A DNA stretch of 64,000 bases, from NCBI RefSeq assembly GCF_009755225.1, contig NZ_WQKZ01000002.1, positions 1,260,105 through 1,324,104 of the forward strand. Direction: 5' to 3'. A model generated the notes under the pieces. It was not told the origin of the DNA, did no database searches, and was given only the letters and a program-made list of their open reading frames with translations. This document shows, one piece after another, positions 48,798 through 56,115 of this stretch. The position numbers were made by a program, and so were the translations under genes. Numbering within the stretch: the stretch's first letter is position 1; each line of letters begins with the position of its first letter. The stretch is from Hymenobacter ginkgonis. GTDB taxonomy: Bacteria; Bacteroidota; Bacteroidia; Cytophagales; Hymenobacteraceae.

Positions 48798-50081
48798 ATG
48801 GCCACTACCTCACCCACCCACTCGCTGAGCGCGAAGGCAGCCCGAGCTGCCGATAAGCAGATTCCACTGGTCAGCATCATGGCCAAGCTCGGCCGCACGC
48901 CCGTCGGCATCGCGGCCGGCGAGAACTACTACTACCTCTCGCCCTTTCGGGAGGAGAAAACTCCCTCCTTCGTCGTGTGCGCCCCCAAAAACGTGTGGGT
49001 AGACTTTGGCGAAGCTCCCGAGCCGGGCCAGAAAGCAGCCGGGGGCGACGTGCTCAAACTCATCATGAAGCTCACGGATTTCGACCTACCCAAGGCGCGC
49101 CTGGTACTGCGGGCCTGGGCCAGCGACCTGGCTACCCCAGCTGAGCTGGCCTTGCCCCCCGCGCCGGCCGGCGAAACCTACGTCACGGGCAAAGTCACCT
49201 TCAGCGACGTACGCGTGGAGCCGCTCAGCTGGAAGCCCTTGGTGCAGTATCTGGAGAGCCGGGGCATCAACTGGAGCCTGGTGCAGCAGAGTCAGCGGAC
49301 CCTGGCCCACTTGCAGCAGATCTTCTACCGCACCTCGACCAGCGTGCGCGAAAAGCCCTACTTCGGGCTGGGCTGGAAAACGGATGCCGGCTGGGAAGTG
49401 CGCAGCAAGGGGTTCCAGGGCACCATCGGCGGCAAAGGTCTTACCTGGTTGCTGGGCCGCCAGCGCGACGAAGTGCTCGTGTTTGAGGGCTTTATAGATT
49501 ACCTCTCGGCCCTGACGTGCTACGGGCAGAGCTATTTCGCCCAAACCGTGCTCATCCTAAACTCGGTGAGCATGCTCGTGGAGGCCTTGCCCCAGCTGAA
49601 GGAAGCCAAAATGGTGCACTGGTACGGAGACAACGACGTCGCCGGCGAGCGCGCCCTGCACCTGTTGCGGCAGGTAATGCAGGGCAAAGTGCAGGCCCAC
49701 AATGAAGAATACCGCGGCTACAAGGATCTCAACGACTTCCTAACCAAAACCCCGCCCAGTAAGCCGCTACCTCCCAAGCGGGCCGAGCCCAGCAAGCTCA
49801 GCCAAACCGCCGCCTACTGGCTGTGGGTGGTATTCAACGAGCGCGCCCCTGGTACGCCTGAGGCAGCCGGTAAAAAGCGCAAGTGCACTTTCTACACCTA
49901 CACCAACGACGCGGCCGGGCTGGAATACCTGCGCGTGCTGCGCAACCGGCTCGGCAACCAGCTGGCCTACTTCCGCCTCTGTGAGCGCACCCACGGCCGC
50001 CAGTACAAGATTCTGGAATGGGCTGGCCTCTATCAAACTCAACCTATTACCTCTCAAGCTACTGTAAATGAAAGTCATTAA
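48798..50081 (+). CDS. Primase-like Toprim protein with degenerate CHC2 zinc domain
   Basis: The 427-residue product combines a DnaG-type N-terminal domain with a Toprim domain. The segment LSPFREEKTPSFVV matches the CPFHxEKTPSF block of CHC2 primases, but Cys and His are replaced by Ser and Arg, and no later Cys pair is evident in the KNVWVDFG region; the GGDVLKLIMKL helix is kept. Toprim is seen as VLVFEGFIDYLSALT (catalytic Glu) and VHWYGDNDVAGERALHLL (Asp-x-Asp). Proteins of this kind are frequent in Bacteroidota mobile elements and are thought to prime their replication. Residues after about 310 form a basic C-terminal region of unknown role. Confidence 0.85.
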   Translation: MATTSPTHSLSAKAARAADKQIPLVSIMAKLGRTPVGIAAGENYYYLSPFREEKTPSFVVCAPKNVWVDFGEAPEPGQKAAGGDVLKLIMKLTDFDLPKARLVLRAWASDLATPAELALPPAPAGETYVTGKVTFSDVRVEPLSWKPLVQYLESRGINWSLVQQSQRTLAHLQQIFYRTSTSVREKPYFGLGWKTDAGWEVRSKGFQGTIGGKGLTWLLGRQRDEVLVFEGFIDYLSALTCYGQSYFAQTVLILNSVSMLVEALPQLKEAKMVHWYGDNDVAGERALHLLRQVMQGKVQAHNEEYRGYKDLNDFLTKTPPSKPLPPKRAEPSKLSQTAAYWLWVVFNERAPGTPEAAGKKRKCTFYTYTNDAAGLEYLRVLRNRLGNQLAYFRLCERTHGRQYKILEWAGLYQTQPITSQATVNESH

Positions 50082-50274
50082 GGATAATCGCCCTATTGCC
50101 CAATTCAAGTTCCCATTTCCCTTTGCTTGTCTCGAATGCAACTCGGATTTGGAAATAGAGGAGGGCGATGTAAACGAAAGAAAAGGAGACAGCGAACGAG
50201 GCCGCTTTATCTATTTCACTATAGTGTGTCCCGTTTGTAAACACAGCCAAGTAGTCAAGCCAAATAATACATGA
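50068..50274 (+). CDS. Small zinc-ribbon protein
   Basis: The 68-residue product has two CxxC knuckles, ACLECNSDLE and VCPVCKHSQ, separated by about 30 residues, as in a zinc ribbon. Probable nucleic-acid or protein binding; no family named. It overlaps the primase-like gene by 14 bases and the next gene by four. Confidence 0.6.
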   Translation: MKVIKDNRPIAQFKFPFPFACLECNSDLEIEEGDVNERKGDSERGRFIYFTIVCPVCKHSQVVKPNNT

Positions 50275-50642
50275 GTAAGCGGCAACACTATCGTGCAGCT
50301 GGCCGGAACTGGGAGCATGGCTTCACCCCACATCTGGTATTTCCAGGAAAATCAGTCGAGCAAATCGGACGCACTATTCTAAAGAACCGGGGCAAGGCAC
50401 AACGCGCCCGGCTCAGCGAGTTGCGGCCCCTCGCAGTGCAGATTCAAGTGCGCACCTGGCTTAACCGACTGAAAAAGAGCTGTATCGGTGGCGAGTTCAA
50501 GCGATTAATGCATAGGCGCACCACGCCGGAGGAGTTTGAGCAGCTGCGCCAACGCACCCTCGGCCGCGAATGCAAAATTCTGAAACGGGCTGGGCTTCCA
50601 TTACCTCTAACCTCTAAGCTAACTAACTATGTGCGAGTGTAA
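50271..50642 (+). CDS. Small basic early phage protein, unknown
   Basis: The 123-residue product is strongly basic (RTILKNRGKAQRARLSELRP, FKRLMHRRTTPEEFEQLRQ), suggesting nucleic-acid binding. No catalytic motif or family is recognised. It overlaps both neighbours (four and 14 bases). Confidence 0.55.
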   Translation: MSKRQHYRAAGRNWEHGFTPHLVFPGKSVEQIGRTILKNRGKAQRARLSELRPLAVQIQVRTWLNRLKKSCIGGEFKRLMHRRTTPEEFEQLRQRTLGRECKILKRAGLPLPLTSKLTNYVRV

Positions 50643-50898
50643 AAAGAAGAACCAAATAGCGGCTGTCAAATACATCGAAGAGAATTTCGGCGGTACACTC
50701 AGAGTATCGAGTCTGGCCGCCTCTCTAGTAAATGAAGCAGCACTGAAAGTTGATAATGTGCTGGTGGCGGTAGGCTTCGATGAATACGAGGTGTGGGTGA
50801 TGCCTATTAAAAAGGATGGCTCAGTGGGCAATTCCAAGAAGCGCCGGATTCCATTTATTCATTCATTCTGCCCGCATTGCGGCGAAAAAGTAGCATGA
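50629..50898 (+). CDS. Small protein with split zinc-binding cysteines
   Basis: The 89-residue product has Cys residues at the N-terminus (MCECKKKNQ) and a CPHCGEKVA knuckle at the C-terminus, with an alpha/beta core (AVKYIEENFGGTLRVSSLA) between. This layout suggests a zinc site formed by the two ends. Function unknown. The stop overlaps the next start (ATGA). Confidence 0.5.
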   Translation: MCECKKKNQIAAVKYIEENFGGTLRVSSLAASLVNEAALKVDNVLVAVGFDEYEVWVMPIKKDGSVGNSKKRRIPFIHSFCPHCGEKVA

Positions 50899-51086
50899 AA
50901 CCGCCCAAATTCCTGACCTCCAAAGTGCAAGCTCGCTTGCGGGTATTTACTCTCGTTTGCAACATCTTAGCTGTTGCCATCTCAGGGTACGCCATGTATA
51001 TAAACTACCAAAACAGGCAGCGGATCAAGATTATTCGTGAAGCCTGCGACCGTATGAGCAATGAGTTAAGGCACTTAGCAAAATGA
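50895..51086 (+). CDS. Small single-span membrane protein
   Basis: The ATG at 50895 overlaps the previous stop. The 63-residue product has a basic N-terminus, one membrane span (VFTLVCNILAVAISGYAMYI) and a basic helical tail (NRQRIKIIREACDRMSNEL). A role in exclusion, lysis control or membrane anchoring is possible; none can be assigned. Confidence 0.5.
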   Translation: MKPPKFLTSKVQARLRVFTLVCNILAVAISGYAMYINYQNRQRIKIIREACDRMSNELRHLAK

Positions 51087-51448
51087 GACTGCCGCACCTT
51101 GACCAGCGCATCAATGTGCACTGGGGCGAGGCTGAACAGTTGGCTTCTGCCATTGAGTGGGTGATATGCAGCCATCTTGAGCCCCCCGCTCGACCCACAG
51201 TGCTCATGGTGCTCTGCTTCGTGCCGCTAACTCGGGTTCGCAGCCGACTACTCGCCCGGGCTCGCCAGGAGCATGAGCACATGGGGCCACTACTGCGCAG
51301 GTCCCGCAAGCTGACCCTTCGCTACGATGAAGTGGCCTCGCTCATGCTCGTTCAGCCTATTGCGCCAGCTGCGGGCCTGGCCTGGGGCGAAATCCAGCGC
51401 GTGAGCCTCAACCTCGAACGATTCATTGATTTTACCCCGATTTCCTGA
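51083..51448 (+). CDS. Small early phage protein, unknown
   Basis: The 121-residue product is rich in Arg, Leu and His with a helical look (VHWGEAEQLASAIEWVICSH, RVRSRLLARARQEHEHMGP). No family is recognised. Its ATG overlaps the preceding stop by four bases. Confidence 0.5.
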   Translation: MRLPHLDQRINVHWGEAEQLASAIEWVICSHLEPPARPTVLMVLCFVPLTRVRSRLLARARQEHEHMGPLLRRSRKLTLRYDEVASLMLVQPIAPAAGLAWGEIQRVSLNLERFIDFTPIS

Positions 51449-51451
51449 ATT

Positions 51452-51862
51452 ATGCTTCCTCCCAACCCCAATACCAAAACAGCCCGTCAGTTGCTCGTGG
51501 AGCTTAAGCCAGGCAAGGACATCGTGATGTACGACCCGAAAAGCCCGAAGCGGGTGATTAGTCAATGCGTGCGCGTGAGCGAGCACGTGTATTACCTGAC
51601 CGGGCCACAGTTCAACGACTTCACCGCGCAGCTGCGCCACCCCATCCTGCCGGTCGGGGATGACTGGCTCCTGCCCGACCTCTTCAGCGTGGCCAAGGAA
51701 GACAGTACCACCGAGGCTGAGATGGTGGACGTGATGAACTTCTTCCTCCGCGATCACGGTGCCGGACCTGAGGAGCTGGTGCTAACCTGCTCTACCGCCC
51801 AGGATGCCATCGCCACCCTGGCCGGCCTATTTGCTGCTCACGGAAAACGCCCTAAACCCTAA
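51452..51862 (+). CDS. Small early phage protein, unknown
   Basis: The 136-residue product is mixed alpha/beta (ARQLLVELKPGKDIVMYDP, FSVAKEDSTTEAEMVDVMNF). No family is recognised. It begins three bases after the preceding gene. Confidence 0.5.
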   Translation: MLPPNPNTKTARQLLVELKPGKDIVMYDPKSPKRVISQCVRVSEHVYYLTGPQFNDFTAQLRHPILPVGDDWLLPDLFSVAKEDSTTEAEMVDVMNFFLRDHGAGPEELVLTCSTAQDAIATLAGLFAAHGKRPKP

Positions 51863-51871
51863 TCTAATCCA

Positions 51872-52246
51872 ATGTCAAACTTTCGCTTTTGCAAAACCAT
51901 CGAGGTAGATGGTCGGCAATTTCTAGTGCGGGCCGCTAATGTGGCGGCGCTCGCCTATCCCACCCAACCCAGATACCAGGTAGAGTATAAACTAGTCATC
52001 GATACGACCACTCCGGAAGGGGAAGGGTGGCTTAATCTACGCCTGGCGTTAGAGATGGAAAACCAACGCCGCCTACTTAATGCCCTGGAATGCTTTGATG
52101 AGCAGCATGCTCGCCACGTCTGGATTCTATTCGATGAGCAAATGCAGAAAACGGCGAGTGATGAGGAGTTAGTGGCGGGGGCCCAGCTGCTGGAGGGAAT
52201 CCTCAACGGCGAGGTGCTCAAAAAATACGGGTTGGCCGGCCTCTAA
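51872..52246 (+). CDS. Small early phage protein, unknown
   Basis: The 124-residue product starts with beta strands (FRFCKTIEVDGRQFLVRAAN) and ends in acidic helices (EEELVAGAQLL-like SDEELVAGAQLLEGILNGEV). No family is recognised. It follows the previous gene by nine bases. Confidence 0.5.
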   Translation: MSNFRFCKTIEVDGRQFLVRAANVAALAYPTQPRYQVEYKLVIDTTTPEGEGWLNLRLALEMENQRRLLNALECFDEQHARHVWILFDEQMQKTASDEELVAGAQLLEGILNGEVLKKYGLAGL

Positions 52247-52253
52247 TAAATAG

Positions 52254-52550
52254 ATGGGTGTCACTTGCGTACTGCTCGACGTGCTGCCGGTGCGGCTCGA
52301 CTTAGCTGCGGGGCCGCCGCCACCTGATGCGGTGCTACTAGTTCAGGGAAATGGCCGCGTTTACCTGGTCACGAGTCAGGCTGCTGATAGGGGCTGGGTC
52401 TACGAAGACATCTACGAGCTGCTGCGGGTCGTGCATCGGGAGCAGTGGCTTCGAAAGCGAGGGCCGGTTTACCTCAGGCCAGAAAATGCAGAGAGCTTCT
52501 GGAAAGCCGACCTGCTACCGCTCGATGCGGCCGATTTTGTCTCAAAATAA
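52254..52550 (+). CDS. Last gene of the early operon, unknown
   Basis: The 98-residue product is alpha/beta (TCVLLDVLPVRLDLAAG, DAVLLVQGNGRVYLVTSQ, EDIYELLRVVHREQWLRKR). No family is recognised. It is followed 21 bases later by the strong terminator that closes the early operon. Confidence 0.5.
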   Translation: MGVTCVLLDVLPVRLDLAAGPPPPDAVLLVQGNGRVYLVTSQAADRGWVYEDIYELLRVVHREQWLRKRGPVYLRPENAESFWKADLLPLDAADFVSK

Positions 52551-52571
52551 GTGTTGCGAAAAAACACCCCG

Positions 52572-52596
52572 AAAACGGCACTCCTGGTGCCGTTTT
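52572..52596 (+). terminator. Terminator closing the early operon
   Basis: AAAACGGCAC and GTGCCGTTTT form a perfect 10-bp stem with a 5-base loop and TTTTT tail. It separates the early genes from the serine recombinase. Confidence 0.85.
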
Positions 52597-52636
52597 TCAC
52601 GCCCAAAAACTGTCGCACGAAAACCACCTGGTTAAC

Positions 52637-53302
52637 ATGACACAAGAACCCATTCCCGTCGTGCTCTTCGCCCGTGTCAGCAGCGAGGCCCAGGACTTCG
52701 GCCGGCAGCTGCGCGACTTGCAGCGCCACGCCGAGCGCGCCGGCTGCCAGGTGGTGGCCACGATTGCCGAAAAGCTCTCGGGCTCCCGCCGCAGCCGGGC
52801 CAAGCGCCCCGACCTCGACCAGCTGCTAAGCCTGGCCAAGTCGGGCAAGGTGCGCCAGGTGCTTGTCACCGAACTCAGTCGCCTCGGCCGGCGCGCCCGC
52901 GAGACGCGCCAGGTGGTCGAGGAGCTGGCCGACCTCAAAGTGTCGGTTTACGCCCTCAACATTCAGCTCGGCTCGCTGCTGCCCAGTGGCCAGCCCAACC
53001 CCATTGCCCGACTGATTATGACGGTGCTCATGGAAGTGGACGAAATGGAGACCGAGCGCCTGGGGCAGCGGATTCGCTCGGGTCAGGAAAAAGCCTATGC
53101 GGCGGGCCGGCAGAAGGGCCGGCCGGTGGGCACTACCCAGGCCGAAAGTAAGCTGGTACTAAAGTATCCGAAAGTGGTCAAATATTTGCATAATGGCCTA
53201 ACTGTGCGCGAAATTGCTGGGCTGTGCGCCTGTTCCACCAATACAGTGCTTAAAGTCAAGGCCGCCTTGGTCACGTCCCCGGCCATCACACTTTCGTCCT
53301 AA
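52637..53302 (+). CDS. Serine recombinase (resolvase/invertase type)
   Basis: The ATG at 52637 gives 221 residues; an upstream open frame to 52445 overlaps the previous gene. The N-terminal catalytic domain shows VVLFARVSSEAQDFGRQL with the nucleophile Ser in the Arg-Val-Ser motif, EKLSGSRRSRAKRPDLDQLL, and VLVTELSRLGRRARETRQV. The long E-helix (MEVDEMETERLGQRIRSG) leads to GRPVGTTQ and a C-terminal helix-turn-helix (LTVREIAGLCACSTNTVLKV). It is the size of small resolvases and invertases. Placed just upstream of tail genes, it could invert or resolve phage DNA, or be a cargo gene. Confidence 0.9.
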   Translation: MTQEPIPVVLFARVSSEAQDFGRQLRDLQRHAERAGCQVVATIAEKLSGSRRSRAKRPDLDQLLSLAKSGKVRQVLVTELSRLGRRARETRQVVEELADLKVSVYALNIQLGSLLPSGQPNPIARLIMTVLMEVDEMETERLGQRIRSGQEKAYAAGRQKGRPVGTTQAESKLVLKYPKVVKYLHNGLTVREIAGLCACSTNTVLKVKAALVTSPAITLSS

Positions 53303-53322
53303 AAAGCTGCCTCGGGTAGCGG

Positions 53323-53330
53323 AATCTTTG
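53323..53330 (+). promoter_or_regulatory. Candidate promoter element of the tail module
   Basis: AATCTTTG differs from TAnnTTTG at one of the fixed positions. It lies about 25 bases before the GTG at 53355, the first gene of the tail module. Confidence 0.3.
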
Positions 53331-53354
53331 TTGCGGAAATATCTACCCCCTTTT

Positions 53355-53873
53355 GTGAAGAATACCCCCATTTTCGCTATTCCCGTGCGCTCGCACGTGC
53401 GCCAGTTCCTCCTGCATGAGTTTGGGGCCGAGCAGCCGTGGGCGATTCACCAAAATACGTTTATGGGGCGGGTGGTGCGGATGAAGTTGGAGAAGCACCC
53501 GTTTCGGCAGCTGCGCCGCTCGGAGCCCTGCGAGGGGCCGAGTGTGCACCTGACCCTGCCCACGGCCCTGCGCCACTACACGCTCACGCCCGACTCGGCC
53601 AAGCAGATAGGGGAGATGCTCGACAAGCTCTTCCAGCAGCAGCTGGTGATGTGGGTCAAAGCCCAGGTCGCGGCTACTGGCAACGAGCGGGCCGCCCTGC
53701 GCAGCTTCTGCAAGCTCTACGACATCGACCCCTCAGAGGCCGACCTCGAAATGCTGCGTAAAATCTACCGCGACTATAAGGATAAGGTGCTGCGCGAAAA
53801 CGGGCACTACCAGCTGCTCTACGGCACGGGGGGCCGCGAGGAGCTGTTTTCTGATTTTGCGGTTGCGTCCTAA
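53355..53873 (+). CDS. Phage protein of the tail module, unknown
   Basis: The GTG at 53355 gives 172 residues; the open frame extends to 53214 but overlaps the recombinase. The product has basic beta-like N-terminal part (IFAIPVRSHVRQFLLHEF, VVRMKLEKHPFRQLRRSE) and a helical C-terminal half (IGEMLDKLFQQQLVMWVKA, LEMLRKIYRDYKDKVL). No family is recognised. It resembles in size and character small DNA-binding or regulatory proteins and may be a late-gene regulator rather than a structural protein. Confidence 0.5.
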   Translation: MKNTPIFAIPVRSHVRQFLLHEFGAEQPWAIHQNTFMGRVVRMKLEKHPFRQLRRSEPCEGPSVHLTLPTALRHYTLTPDSAKQIGEMLDKLFQQQLVMWVKAQVAATGNERAALRSFCKLYDIDPSEADLEMLRKIYRDYKDKVLRENGHYQLLYGTGGREELFSDFAVAS

Positions 53874-53905
53874 AAGGGGGTAGCAGGGGCCTGTTCCTTT
53901 GGAAC

Positions 53906-54385
53906 ATGGATAATACCCTTCCCGACTTCATCGACTACTTCCGGCAGCTGGTGGTTGAGCATGCCGACTTGCAAACCTTCGTGCACGGGGCGGCCGGCCG
54001 CATTATTGCCGGCACGCGCAGCGGGTTTACCTATCCCGTGCTCTGGCTCGAAACGCCCTCGATGGGGCTGACCGATAAGGATGGCACGGCCCCCTTCGGC
54101 CAGCGTGCCAGCGCCTTTGTGGTGCTGCACAGCACCGAGGGCGACAGCTACGTTGACCAGGATGCGAAGTGGGCCAGCACCGAAGCCTTGGCTCTGGAAG
54201 TGCTCAGCCGGCTGCGCCACGATAAGAAAGCGCGCCGGCACACCTTCGACTTGAACGGGGGGCAGCTCGAGGCGGTGGCCACGATGACGGTGGATAATGA
54301 AATCGGCTGGCGCTACGAGTTCAGCCTGGGCGATTACGTGGGCCTAAAATATGACGCCACGCGCTGGGAGGGCAAGCACGCATGA
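53906..54385 (+). CDS. Probable tail or tail-completion protein
   Basis: The 159-residue product has an N-terminal helix (LPDFIDYFRQLVVEHADLQ) followed by alternating strands (FTYPVLWLETPSMGLTD, SAFVVLHSTEGDSYVDQD, AVATMTVDNEIGWRYEFSL). Size and fold outline recall small tail-completion proteins that join head and tail, but no family can be named. It starts the run of tightly coupled tail genes: its TGA overlaps the next ATG. Confidence 0.45.
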   Translation: MDNTLPDFIDYFRQLVVEHADLQTFVHGAAGRIIAGTRSGFTYPVLWLETPSMGLTDKDGTAPFGQRASAFVVLHSTEGDSYVDQDAKWASTEALALEVLSRLRHDKKARRHTFDLNGGQLEAVATMTVDNEIGWRYEFSLGDYVGLKYDATRWEGKHA

Positions 54386-56115
54386 GCCTGATTCTACTGC
54401 GCACCAGCTACGAGAACGGCACGCCCTACGGCGACCGCACGAGCCAGTTCTACGGTACTACCTACGATACGACGAGCTGGTATTTCGATACGGACTCGCT
54501 CGCGGTCCTGACGCAGGTGGCGGGCATCTACGACAACTTTCAGGATGCCAGCGACCTGGACGAGTTCAAGTTCGACGGGGAGTTCTATGCCTACTGCGCC
54601 GGCACCACGCGCCGGGGCTACGTGCACGACGGGTACGGCAGCTTCACGGTGGAGGAGGAAGAGAATAGCCTCAGCTGCGGCTTTGTGCCCCCGGCCGCGC
54701 TTACCTGCGACCTAGCCTCGGCCAGCGTAAGCCAAACGCCCACCCCGGGCGGGGCCACGCTGGAGGCTAAAATCACCGGCACCGTCAACGGCCGCCTGCG
54801 CTACCGCCTCGACGCCGGCACCGAGCAGGCCAGCCGCTTCTATTATAACGTACTGCCCGGCGCCCACGTGCTGAGCCTGCGCGACGATGGGCTGGCCGGC
54901 TGCGAGCGCACCGTGCGCTTTGTCGTGGCCCCGCCGCCCCCGCCCCCCGTTCCCCTGGGTGCGCCGGTGGGCCTCGACTTCGTGGGCCAGCCCGTCTGGT
55001 ACCGCACCGCGCCCGTGGCGGCTAACGCCGATGTGGCGCTGGAGCTGTGGGCCGAGAGCGCCCATGGGGCCGAAGATTTTAGCCTGGTGTTCACCCTACG
55101 CAAGCGGGCCGATAAATTAGGGGCCATTCAGTTTCGCCTCGATACGCTGCTCTGGCCGCTGCTCAGCCCCTTCGTGCCGACAGTGGCCACCGCCACCACG
55201 CGCTGCCGCACCAACCTAGTCAACTATTACGTGCGTACCAGCGTGCTGGCCCCGGGCCGGCCCCCGGTCTACGCCACTGGCCCGCTGCGCACGGCCGTGC
55301 GCGGGAGCCTGCCGGCCGAGTGGCGCGATACGGATTATTTCCGTTTCCGCACCCAAGCCTTTGCCCTACCCCCCTTCCTGAGCTGGCAGCCGGCCGGCCC
55401 CGGCGCCTACGCTGGCGACGCCCTGAAGCGCGTCACGCTCGACCAGCCCGAATGGCTGTTCTGGCTCTGCCCGGTGGACGTGGCCGGCCTGCGCATCAGC
55501 CGCAGCTACGACCAAGGGCCGCACTCGGCCGTGGTGCCAGTGGTGGAGGTCGAGCCCCTGGCCCCCGTCCCCGCCCGCGGCTGGCAGCACCAGCTGCTGG
55601 CCATTCCGCTGCGGGCCCAGGCCGGCTACCAACGAATGGCCGTGCGGGTGGAGTCGGCCGATGGCCAGGTGCTGAGCCCGCCCGCGTGGTATACGTTGGT
55701 GGAGGCAACGCCCCAGACCCGTTACGTGCTGTTTACCAACTCGCTCAGTGGCGTAGATACCTTGCGCTGTGAGGGCCGCCTGGAAGGCACCCTGGAAGTC
55801 ACGGCCGAGAAGGTGGAGCGCCCCGCCGCCTACGGCGATGCCGGCGCGGCGCCCGACCGGCAGGTGAGCGACGTGACGGGCCTGCGCAAGCTTAAGCTGG
55901 CTTCTGGCTGGCTCAGCCCGGCTGAGCTAGCCTGGGTGCAGGAACTGCTGCTAACCCGCGAGGCCTGGCAACAACGGGGCCCGCAGCTGCTGCCGCTCGA
56001 CGTGGCCAAGCGCAGCCTGGCGCCCTATTCCGACGAGAAGGGCCTGCGCGGGCTGCTGCTCGAATTCGACTACGCTTTTGCCCCCACCGCTTACGCCCCC
56101 ACTCGTTATGCTTGA
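54382..56115 (+). CDS. Large tail/baseplate structural protein, unrecognised
   Basis: The 577-residue product is beta-rich and has no signal peptide. A Pro-rich hinge (VVAPPPPPPVPLGAPVG, about residues 186-202) separates an N-terminal part with Ig-like features (TPTPGGATLEAKITGTVNG) from a larger C-terminal part with repeated strands and KLASGWLSPAELAWVQELLL near the end. I cannot name a family, but similar long beta-rich proteins followed by fibres occur in Bacteroidota prophages. It overlaps both neighbours (four and eight bases). A role in baseplate or tail-tip assembly is inferred from position. Confidence 0.55.
   Translation: MSLILLRTSYENGTPYGDRTSQFYGTTYDTTSWYFDTDSLAVLTQVAGIYDNFQDASDLDEFKFDGEFYAYCAGTTRRGYVHDGYGSFTVEEEENSLSCGFVPPAALTCDLASASVSQTPTPGGATLEAKITGTVNGRLRYRLDAGTEQASRFYYNVLPGAHVLSLRDDGLAGCERTVRFVVAPPPPPPVPLGAPVGLDFVGQPVWYRTAPVAANADVALELWAESAHGAEDFSLVFTLRKRADKLGAIQFRLDTLLWPLLSPFVPTVATATTRCRTNLVNYYVRTSVLAPGRPPVYATGPLRTAVRGSLPAEWRDTDYFRFRTQAFALPPFLSWQPAGPGAYAGDALKRVTLDQPEWLFWLCPVDVAGLRISRSYDQGPHSAVVPVVEVEPLAPVPARGWQHQLLAIPLRAQAGYQRMAVRVESADGQVLSPPAWYTLVEATPQTRYVLFTNSLSGVDTLRCEGRLEGTLEVTAEKVERPAAYGDAGAAPDRQVSDVTGLRKLKLASGWLSPAELAWVQELLLTREAWQQRGPQLLPLDVAKRSLAPYSDEKGLRGLLLEFDYAFAPTAYAPTRYA

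Noticed and set aside
53214..53354. Upstream extension of the 53355 gene
   Set aside because: It would overlap the end of the serine recombinase in another frame and has no coding character; the GTG at 53355 follows a promoter-like box.
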